Shown here piece after piece: positions 56,155-64,000 of a DNA stretch of 64,000 nt. A model generated the notes under the pieces. That model searched no databases and was not told the origin of the DNA. It was given only the letters and a program-made list of their open reading frames with translations. How positions within the stretch are numbered: the stretch's first letter is position 1; each line of letters opens with the position of its first letter. The DNA is from Amia ocellicauda (Eukaryota > Chordata > Actinopteri > Amiiformes > Amiidae): contig NC_089851.1 in the NCBI RefSeq assembly GCF_036373705.1, forward strand, positions 57,708,497-57,772,496. The letters run 5' to 3'. Both the position numbers and the translations under genes were made by a program.

Positions 56155-56899
56155 ATGAGTGAAAATGGATTTTACCTGACTTTTACCAGTAATGCCTCGG
56201 AGACACTATTTCCTAACAACAAGAGCTCCAACTTCACTGACCATCTAGCCAAATCCATCGATCTACCAGGTAAATGGGAGGTAGGGATGGTGGAGATGCA
56301 CTACCCCATGACCATCAATACGTTTGACAGGAAACAGAGCTTTGAATTGCATTCTGAGACAACCGATACAAACTGGTATTATGAAATATCACAAGGCTAC
56401 TATAAAAACATTGATGTATTGTTAACAGCCATGAATAATGCTGTCAAGGCCGTCCCCACATTGCCCAAGGTATACTTTCAATACAACTATATTAGAAGCG
56501 TGAGGCTTTTCAGGGATTCGACTTTATTGTTTTTTACCACGGGCCAGCTAGCACATGTCTTGGGGTTCATTCCCGAGAAGGGGGGGGGGGGGGGAATCGC
56601 CCCAGCCTGCGGATATTACAGCGGGTTTTAACCACATGTATGTTTATACCGATATAATTGAACACCAACTAGTGGGTGACATGTATGCCCCGCTTCTGCG
56701 CTGTATACCTAAAAAAGGGGAAGAAGGCAAGTTTGTTACGCTGTTATATGATAAGCTCCACTATGTCCCCCTGAGCATGGATGAATTCGACACCATCAGC
56801 ACTGAAATAAAGACTGACCAGAACGGACATGTGACATTCGCATACGGCAAGGTGATAGTGAAGTTGCATTTCCAACCTGTTAGATACAACCACTTTTAA
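56155..56899 (+). pseudogene. Polinton virion-type protein, candidate penton/minor capsid, broken
   Basis: It starts four bases after the integrase. The N-terminus (MSENGFYLTFTSNASETLFP) and an IDLPGKWEVGMVEMHYP segment are typical of a conserved Polinton protein generally placed among the minor capsid or penton-type components. I recognise the family from these motifs and position; the exact role is inferred. The copy is broken. Confidence 0.65.
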
Positions 56900-56902
56900 A
56901 TC

Positions 56903-57315
56903 ATGGTGATTGTTAAAAACTATGGAGACCCGCACATGTATAGGAACTACTACAAGTATCAGGCGGGTAACGGCCTCCCCGGTTTCGCCGGGATGCCAGT
57001 ACAATACGGTGCGGGGGTAGCTGGTAGCTATGCCTTTTCTGAGACGCGGATTAGAAATTGTCAAACCACACGTCAAATTGGCTGCCAGAAACATAGCTAA
57101 AGATGTGGTCGGGCAGGTTACAAGTGCGGTGGCCAGTAGAATTCATGCTCCGAAAGGTCAGGAGAGGCATTAAAAGGAAAAGAACGACACCACTGGGGCT
57201 CACAGGACCGCCGGCCCCTGTTAAAAGGACTATACAGAAGAAACACAATCATAAGAGAAACGGGGCTGGTAAGAAGAGGAGCTCCAGGCAACAACATCGC
57301 GGGGATATATTTTAA
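56903..57315 (+). pseudogene. small Polinton virion-associated protein remnant
   Basis: It opens with GNGLPGFAGMPVQYGAGVAG and later has a lysine/arginine-rich stretch, between the minor and major capsid genes. Small basic proteins in this position are common in Polintons; no function can be read from the sequence. Broken. Confidence 0.5.
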
Positions 57316-57317
57316 AC

Positions 57318-58560
57318 ATGGCTTTCGTTCACTGCAGTTCTGAGGAGTGCACCAAATCTGAACTGGACCTTTTTCAGCTGGTGCCCACACAGACCAGCAT
57401 TGAGAAGAGTTTCTATGTGTAGGTGCCCCCCCTCACAGCGCTCTCTGACAATGCCCCACTGGAATTCTACATCACTGGAAACGGAGAGGACTATCTAGAT
57501 CTGAACAACACGATCATCTACCTGACTTGTAAAATTACTAAGCATGATGGCACTGATCTGGCCCAGGATGATCGGGTGGGCCTGGTAAATTACCCCGTGG
57601 CCTCCCTTTTCAGCCAGGTCGACATCACAATCGGTGACAGACTTATTAGCCAGAGCAACAACTGTTATCCATACAGGGCTATAATAGAATCCATTCTCAA
57701 CTACAGTGAAAGCACTTTGAACACACAGTACTCAGCAGGCCTTTTTGTCAAGGACACAGCCGGCCAGCATGAAGTAACCGCACTGAACGGGACAAACCTG
57801 GGGTTCAGAAATAGAGCGGCCTATACAGCAGGAAGCCGAAAACTAGAATTGTTGGGTTGTATTCATGCAGACATGTTTTTTCAAGACAAATTAGTGCTGA
57901 ACGGCGTTGATATAAAAATTCAACTCACCCGTAACAGAGAAGCGTTCTGTCTCATGAGCAACGCTGAGGATTTCAAACTGTCGGTTCTCTCAGCAGCTGT
58001 GTTTGTGAAGAGGGTCCGGGTGGCCCCCGCTGTCAGGCTGGGTCATGCCGATGTGCTGCAGGTGGCTAATGCAAAATACCCTGTAGATCGGGTTCATATG
58101 AAAGTGTTCAGTCTGGCCAGAGGAAGCAGGGTCTGCAACCAGGAAAATGTGTTTCTGGGACAATTGGCTAAAATAATAGCAATTGGTTTTGTGGATAAAC
58201 CCCTTCTACTTTAAACATTGTGATATTAATTTCCTGGCCCTGTAAGTAGATGGGGAGCAGATCCCTACTAAACCGCTACAACCGGATTTCGCAAATGATA
58301 ACTTTAACCTGGTGGAAACAGCCGGAAAGCACCTCAAAGACAAGCCTCTGGTAGTGGACTGTAAGGAGTTTGCCAGAGGTTACACACTGTTTGCATTTAA
58401 CCTCAGCCCGGATCAAGAGTGCACTGGGCACTATTCGCTCATAAAAACAGGGAACCTGAGAGCAGAAATTAGTTTTGCCCAGCCATTACCAACCACCGTG
58501 AACATGATAGTGTATGCTGTTTTTGACAACATTGTTGAAATTAACATTAATCATTATTAA
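57318..58560 (+). pseudogene. Polinton major capsid protein (double jelly-roll type), broken
   Basis: The N-terminus MAFVHCSSEECTKSELDLF followed by PTQTSIEKSFYV is the hallmark opening of this family. Later come APLEFYITGNGEDYLDLNNT, LFSQVDITIGDRLISQS and the C-terminal INH-type end. Length (about 410 codons) is near the family norm. Homologues are widely annotated in animal genomes as F54H12.2-like proteins. A few breaks are present. Confidence 0.85.
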
Positions 58561-58621
58561 GATAAGTCCTTTACGACTACAGTTGAAAAACGATTGCCTT
58601 GTGGCTTTCAATACTCTGGTC

Positions 58622-58864
58622 ATGAATACGCAACAGATTGGGGCCATCATGACTAAGGACAGTTACACAACAGACTATTTTCTGGGTGTGTTTCCATCTG
58701 ACAAGCTCCCCAAACGGTCAGGAGTCCACAGGCCGGCCTGTTTCGTCATCAACACACATCCGCATGACCGACCCGGGGAGCACTGGCTTGCTATCTATCT
58801 AGGAGGAGATGGGAAGGCCGAATTCTTTGATTCTTACGGATTCCCCCCCAATGCCCCGTTGTAA
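58622..58864 (+). pseudogene. adenain-like cysteine protease, N-terminal part only
   Basis: MNTQQIGAIMTKDSYTTDYF, then GVFPSDKLP and a GEHWLAIYL segment with the catalytic-type His, then EFFDSYGFPP with the expected acidic residue. This is the maturation protease family shared with adenoviruses. Only the front part is present. Confidence 0.8.
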
Positions 58865-59363
58865 GGGGCTAGCTTAAAATCAGATATTGGATTTGTATTC
58901 TGAAGATTTAATTAGTAATGCAGTTTGTGAAAATTTATAACAGGAGAACGAGACCTATGTATCTGTTTAAGCTTCATGTAAATGAGAATTGTCAGATGTG
59001 TAACCGAATGCATGATTTTAGGATCTGTCATAATTGCTAAATCAGTCATGAACAGAAATAAACAATGTTAGAACAGTGTATGAATAACACTATAGACACT
59101 ATAGAATGATAGAATAATGCTTGTGTGTATGTTTGTGTGTGTGCGTTTAAGCTTAATGACGTGGCATTCTCATATATGTAACGCCTGCTAACCTGATAAT
59201 AAAATATTATATACACATGAATTATGTTTATATGTAGTTAATAAATCCATACATACAAACACCATAGTTTAACACGCGTTACATTTTTTATTCAGCACAC
59301 ACAAAAACCAAATAAACTAAAACAGTGAAACACCACTGATAATGTTCTTTGACATACAAACAC

Positions 59364-59398
<35 letters not shown>

Positions 59399-59474
59399 AT
59401 TTTTTATTATCAGAATCACACAAGGATTTAACATTTTACAGATAACATCAATGTATGTATTTCTATAGCCTATA
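58865..59474. other. non-coding gap between the two Polinton gene blocks
   Basis: No gene is visible. AATAAA-type signals occur (about 59055 and 59201), and an (AAT)n microsatellite lies at about 59364-59397, just before the Tc1 insertion. Confidence 0.5.
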
Positions 59475-60699
59475 TACACTCACCTAAAGGATTATTAGGA
59501 ACACCTGTTCAATTTCACATTAATGCAATTATCTAACTAACCAATCACATGGCAGTTGCTTCAATGCATTTAGGGGTGTGGTCCTGGTCAAGACAATCTC
59601 CTGAACTCCAAACTGAATGTCTGAATGGGAAAGAAAGGTGATTTAAGCAATTTTGAGTGTGGCATGGTTGTTGGTGCCAGACTGGCTGGTCTGAGTATTT
59701 CACAATCTGCTCAGTTACTGGGATTTTCACGCACAACCATTTCTAGGGTTTACAAAGAATGGTGTGAAAAGGGAAAAACATTCAGTATGCGGCAGTCCTG
59801 TGGGCGAAAATGCCTTGTTGATGCTAGAGGTCAGAGGAGAATGGGCCGACTGATTCAAGCTGATAGAAGAGCAACTTTGACTGAAATAACCACTCGTTAC
59901 AACCGAGGTATGCAGCAAAGCATTTGTGAAGCCACAACACGTACAACCTTGAGGTGGATGGGCTACAACAGCAGAAGACCCCACCGGGTACCACTCATCT
60001 CCACTACAAATAGGAAAAAGAGGCTACAATTTGCACAAGCTCACCAAAATTGGACAGTTGAAGACTGGAAAAATGTTGCCTGGTCTGATGAGTCTCGATT
60101 TCTGTTGAAACATTCAGATGGTAGAGTCAGAATTTGGCGTAAACAGAATGAGAACATGGATCCATCATGCCTTGTTACCACTGTGCAGGCTGGTGGTGGT
60201 GGTGTAATGATGTGGGGGATGTTTTCTTGGCACACTTTAGGCCCCTTAGTGCCAATTGGGCATCGTTGAAATGCCACGGCCTACCTGAGCATTGTTTCTG
60301 ACCATGTCCATCCCTTTATGACCACCATGTACCCATCCTCTGATGGCTACTTCCAGCAGGATAATGCACCATGTCACAAAGGTCGAATCATTTCAAATTG
60401 GTTTCTTGAACATGACAATGAGTTCACTGTACTAAACTGGCCCCCACAGTCACCAGATCTCAACCCAATAGAGCATCTTTGGGATGTGGTGGAACGGGAG
60501 CTTCGTGCCCTGGATGTGCATCCCACAAATCTCCATCAACTGCAAGATGCTATCCTATCAATATGGGCCAACATTTCTAAAGAATGCTTTCAGTACCTTG
60601 TTGAATCAATGCCACGTAGAATTAAGGCAGTTCTGAAGGCGAAAGGGGGTCAAACACAGTATTAGTATGGTGTTCCTAATAATCCTTTAGGTGAGTGTA
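59475..60699 (+). mobile_element. Tc1/mariner element, near full length, DD36E spacing
   Basis: The terminal inverted repeats TACACTCACCTAAAGGATTA... and ...TAATCCTTTAGGTGAGTGTA are intact and flanked by TA on both sides (59473-59474 and 60700-60701), the standard Tc1/mariner target duplication. The length is 1225 bp. It is inserted in the Polinton between the protease remnant and the minus-strand gene block, so it arrived later than the Polinton. Confidence 0.95.
59625..60662 (+). pseudogene. Tc1/mariner transposase, one in-frame stop
   Basis: From ATG 59625: a helix-turn-helix region with GLSISQSAQLLGFSRTTISR, a second paired-like helix-turn-helix, then the catalytic core with Asp in AWSDESRF, Asp in QQDNAPCH and Glu in NPIEHLWD. 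36 residues separate the last two, against 34 in Sleeping Beauty-type Tc1. A single TGA at 60267-60269 splits the frame after ...VPIGHR. The fragment near 2450 has TTA (Leu) there, so this is a one-base nonsense change. Reading continues in the same frame to TAG at about 60663. It would otherwise bind the element's ends and cut and paste it. Confidence 0.92.
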
Positions 60700-60754
60700 T
60701 AAACAAACAACAACCAAAATAATAATACAAAAAATAAAACCATGAGGACCCGCT

Positions 60755-61498
60755 TTACAGAGACAGCCATGGTAATTTCCCAAACAGCCGATGCTTTTTA
60801 GCTGGCTGGTCTCTTTGTGGTGTTTCGGGTGGGGCAGCCGCCCCCTCCATCGAAATATCAAAGTCTGGTTCAGGAGAAATAGGATTTCTCTGTATAGACA
60901 TAGAACTGTTTCTAGTAGGTGTTGTTTTCAGTTTCTCCAACACCTCCCTGTTTATTCTGTTAGACAGTACCGAACCGGGGATGTTAATCTCCGCCATCGC
61001 CATCATAAAACTGCCCCAGCCTTTGGGGGCTCTTCCTGTGGCCAGCGTGTGCGGCTGTGTGACAGCCCTAACCAGATCAATCACATGAGACCCACGAACA
61101 GGGCCCCCCTTGTACACAAATTCCCCATTCTCATTCCAGCTAGCTATAGAATTGTTGGACACCATTTCGGCATTTTTATTTTGCCTTTGTGGGATAGCGT
61201 CTAAAATATAATCGAAAACAGGCTCTGTGTGCGGTTTTTCGGCCGGGGTATCGGTGTCAGGCATCTGCAAAGTCAAAGTGGCTTTTTCAGATTCTGCCTG
61301 CCACGTCAGGGCCAAGTACCTCTGCAGCGCTTTGTCATATTCACCCAATTGAGAGCTTTGCAGAATATCTTTCATTTCACCATCCAATTTATATGTGGCT
61401 ATTTTTCTGATGTCGTGTTCAACTGGAAAGTCCTCTTTAATTTGGCCCATCTGTTTCTGAGGTACTAGATACATTTTCTCAGTGAATTGCATTTTCAT
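60755..61498 (-). pseudogene. conserved Polinton protein of unknown function
   Basis: 247 codons open on the minus strand, starting MKMQFTEKMYLVPQKQMGQI, with a DGEMKDILQSSQLGEYDKAL segment followed by LQRYLAL, a proline-rich middle, and a YDKALQRYL pattern that I recognise from Polinton proteins near the capsid genes. C-terminal PEPDFDISMEG and a basic tail. This frame appears uninterrupted, though the element as a whole is broken. Its start overlaps the stop of the gene at 61495-61820 by four bases (ATGA). Role unknown; it may be virion or core related. Confidence 0.6.
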
Positions 61499-61820
61499 CT
61501 GGTCAGTAAGCCGGTAATGAGGGGAATGGCAATACTTAGCAAATTACTGATAAACCCCCCAGACTGATTCAATAGATTTCTCTTTCTCTTAACAGACACT
61601 GTCTTTTTACTAAGTGTTTTTATAATGTGGCCACTTTTCTTGAGTTTCTGAAATTGTTTAGCGCTCAAGCGGATGTTTCCTTTCAGTGTATTTAGAGCGA
61701 TTTCTGACACGGCCTGTACCAGGTCGCTTCCAGCGGCGCACAGAATGGCCTTGTTGCGGCTTGGCTTTAACCAGCAGCTGCAGGAGAGCCAGTTTTCTCT
61801 TCATACGCAGTGACATACTG
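61495..61820 (-). pseudogene. small basic Polinton protein with hydrophobic C-terminus
   Basis: On minus: a leucine/arginine start (MKRKLALLQLLVKAKP), then SEIALNTLKGNIRLSAKQFQ, a basic KRKRNLL stretch and a hydrophobic tail (GGFISNLLSIAIPLITGLL). This layout is a recurrent conserved Polinton small protein. A membrane-active or core role by analogy with adenovirus small proteins is only a guess. Broken. Confidence 0.55.
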
Positions 61821-61873
61821 ACAGCCAGAGTCACAGACAGCAAATGTGCTCAACGCTGGAAAACCAGCGGCTT

Positions 61874-62070
61874 TTACTTTCTTTGTTTTTTAAACACATA
61901 AACCACCGGGATGTCAGGGGGGAAAAGACCCGTCCTTAAACGGTATTCATCAGGGGTCTTTGACATGACATCGACAAATAAGTATCCGAAATACTTCTTG
62001 GTGGCATCTTCAAAAGCTTCCAAAAAATATTGAGATTTGCCTGGATACATCTGTCGAGCTAACGTTGTAA
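61874..62070 (-). pseudogene. packaging ATPase, C-terminal remnant
   Basis: On minus the stretch encodes LARQMYPGKSQYFLEAFEDA, then GYLFVDV, YRLRTGLFPP and VVYVFKK. These are the C-terminal motifs of the FtsK/HerA-type genome packaging ATPase of Polintons. The Walker regions are not present in the window, so only the tail survives next to the polymerase end. Broken. Confidence 0.65.
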
Positions 62071-62074
62071 TCTG

Positions 62075-64000
62075 TCATTTATCTCTCGGTCTTTTGCAGT
62101 GTTCTCATCTCAAAGTGCCAGTCACGTTTAACACGTACTATCCCCGGTTGCCGCAGTGCAATGTCTTTTATTTCACCATTTGCACCAGCCTACTTATCCG
62201 CATAGTCAAGTATCAAATCTTTTAGGCTATCGAAATTAATTTTCTCACTATTAGCCACGTTTAATGTGATACCCTTTACCTTGATACAGGCTTTCCCTCC
62301 TGAGAGCTTATATCCATAGGATTTAGGTGCTGTTGCAACAAACTCTGTAATGTGCTGATCCGGAGGCAGCTCACTTGTCAATTGACCCAGATAATCTCCT
62401 AACTTGGGGTCCCACTGTCCTGGCCTGCTTACATAAATGATTGAATCAGTGTCATAATACAAACAACGACCTTGTAATGAATCCAGAAGAGAGTACAGTT
62501 CTAACCTAGCATAGGCGGTGGTGAAACTGGCAATACAAATATTTACATTTGAAAGCAGTGTGTAGTGCTCTTTTCCCCGTTTCCAGGTGACACAGGCACA
62601 TAAAATCATCGTCATCATCAATAAAATCACAAGACGGGACCTCGTGGTATGGGGCAAACACGTATTTAAATAATTCGTTGGGGTCTCTCACAATACTGGT
62701 GTTTTGTAAATCTGGTCGTTGTCCAAATTTTCCCCATAAAGAATTCAAAAACAGTTTTGAAATCTGTCTTTTGGCCGGATTCTTAGTAATGTTGTAATGG
62801 TCCAAGTGTACCCCCTCTCTGTCATGATACTCTCTGATGTAGTGTTCACGGTCTGTGTCATTTTTGCACCACTGGGGGTAGCCTGAAGCTTCTTGTTTGC
62901 CTTTTAAATGCGTTTTAATATATTCACTAAACAACGTGTTGGTCGAGTGCTTAAAGTGCCAGATCTCGTATATTTCTGCTATTCTGTAACCCTTATCTAC
63001 AGCAGACAGCAGCTCTGGCATGCACCAGACACCGGTAAGCGCTCTCTGCTCGTCGCTGTGTGTGCAGGGGGGCCCTGCTGGGTGTCAGCGCACGTCCGAC
63101 AGAGTGTAAAGAACAGTTTTTTACCAACTCTGGTCGGTAGCACAGGGAAAAACAACCTTCTAGGAGGGTAAACTTTGACTTTTGCGAGCCCAAAGTAATT
63201 TTGTAAATCTTCAAAGCCCTCGCATATTATATCCGGGTGACCAACGGGGTACAATTTGGTTTTATTTACAAACGGGTACAGACTGGTGAAATCATAGTAA
63301 CGGAGTTCCTAGCCAGGTTTTGGTTGATAATACAGGGTCACTGCATTCGTCCACCCACCGAATAGAGACTCCCTGGGGTCTAAAGGCGCTGGTAACTGTG
63401 ATTCGGAAATAAATGCCCTAACATCCTGGTCTTCATTCAGCATTGTCTTCCATTTGTGTTCCCACATCACTTTAACATCAAACCCTTGTAATTTTAAGAA
63501 TTCGGTTTTATACATTGTCTTTTGATATAGCCAGCCGAATGTTGTTTTTGTCACACTGTTAACGTCATTTTCGCTATAACAGGTATCGCAACCATGAAAA
63601 AAACATCCATGGTACTCAAAAGCAGTGTACACACCGTTTATTACTGCAAAACCATCTAGATAGTACGGGCCAAATTTATGCTCACCACCCAGCTTTAGTG
63701 CGTGTTGTATACTGATGTTGTCTGTGTGTTCAGTATACATGAGCCACTGAATAGCGGGGGTCGAGAACCGCTTTTTCTGGTTGTGATAATTGTCATGGAC
63801 TAATGCTATGGTCTGCGGTCTGAGAAACATGTACCGGTACATGGTCATACACACAGAGGCTAATGTGATGTACTGAAACGGGTCAAGACTGACTTTAATC
63901 AGGTCTGAATCAGGGTCAGACGGACACTTCAGACGTATCTGCTCTGTCATACTTAATATCTCGTTTCTAAATGTAGTACAAGCTTGTCTCAGTATGTCCA
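62075..64000 (-). pseudogene. protein-primed DNA polymerase B, broken and continuing past the window
   Basis: In gene order (right to left on plus): a VSLDPFQYITLASVCMTMYR segment at about 63840-63900, an EYHGCFFHGCDTCY segment at about 63580-63605, KVKVYPPRRLFFPVLP and LCRTCAD at about 63090-63190, motif B (NPAKRQISKLFLNSLWGKFG) at about 62730-62790, and motif C YYDTDSIIYV at about 62430-62460. These match the Polinton family B polymerase that copies the element using a terminal protein. The N-terminal part lies outside the window. Several breaks. Confidence 0.88.

Larger units (their letters stand above)
55033..64000. mobile_element. Maverick/Polinton element, fossil, cut by the window end
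   Basis: Integrase, capsid-type, protease, packaging ATPase and protein-primed DNA polymerase B sequences lie together in the two opposed blocks typical of Polintons: plus strand 55.09-58.86 kb, minus strand from 60.75 kb to the window end. The left end lies upstream of the integrase but no terminal repeat can be confirmed, because the right end is outside the window. The copy is broken, with roughly ten or more interruptions across its genes, plus a Tc1 insertion between the blocks. Coding similarity is still easy to see, so it is of moderate rather than great age. Confidence 0.9.

Noticed and set aside
57118-57390. 90-codon minus frame within the Polinton plus-strand block
   Set aside because: It is the shadow of virion-type genes on the other strand.
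59727-59984. 85-codon minus frame inside the Tc1 element
   Set aside because: It is the antisense shadow of the transposase.

Overview
The window looks like teleost fish nuclear DNA. The support is the mix of repeats: a Tc1/mariner copy with fish-type termini, a teleost-style Maverick/Polinton fossil, short elements with long terminal inverted repeats, a tRNA-derived SINE, and a very large head-to-tail tRNA array of the kind known from fish chromosomes. No complete host protein-coding gene is visible.

Layout. 1-3085: AT-rich flank with an inverted-repeat transposon (335-930) and a truncated minus-strand Tc1 fragment (2045-2578). 3086-50104: a 47 kb tandem array of about 580 bp units, each with one 72-nt plus-strand tRNA-Pro gene or tRNA-Pro-like sequence. 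By hand I count 81: 20 with anticodon TGG, 7 canonical AGG, 1 TGG-type copy whose anticodon has become TTG (Gln), 52 of a variant AGG class with G instead of the near-universal U33, and 1 shortened copy at the left edge. A and B boxes are kept almost everywhere, but in all but two or three units the first run of four T's lies about 146 nt past the tRNA 3' end. 50105-54950: mixed host DNA with a short inverted-repeat element, a SINE, an orphan terminal exon with a poly(A) signal, two minisatellites and a (TG)n run. 54950-55032: a minus-strand tRNA-Leu(TAA)-like gene. About 55.05 kb to the window end: a broken Polinton (integrase, capsid-type genes and protease on plus; virion-type proteins, packaging ATPase remnant and protein-primed DNA polymerase B on minus), interrupted by a nearly whole Tc1/mariner element of DD36E spacing (59475-60699).

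How it fits together. The array shows ongoing unequal exchange: trimeric and dimeric higher-order repeats, chimeric units with switch points in shared blocks, deletions between internal direct repeats, and a decayed edge copy. The surprising part is that the commonest class is structurally odd as a tRNA (G33, T-stem mismatch or shifted T-stem register) yet keeps its internal promoter and has been amplified with the canonical TGG and AGG copies. The short repeated reading frames in the units are not genes. The counts come from reading the sequence; no covariance-model or database search was run.
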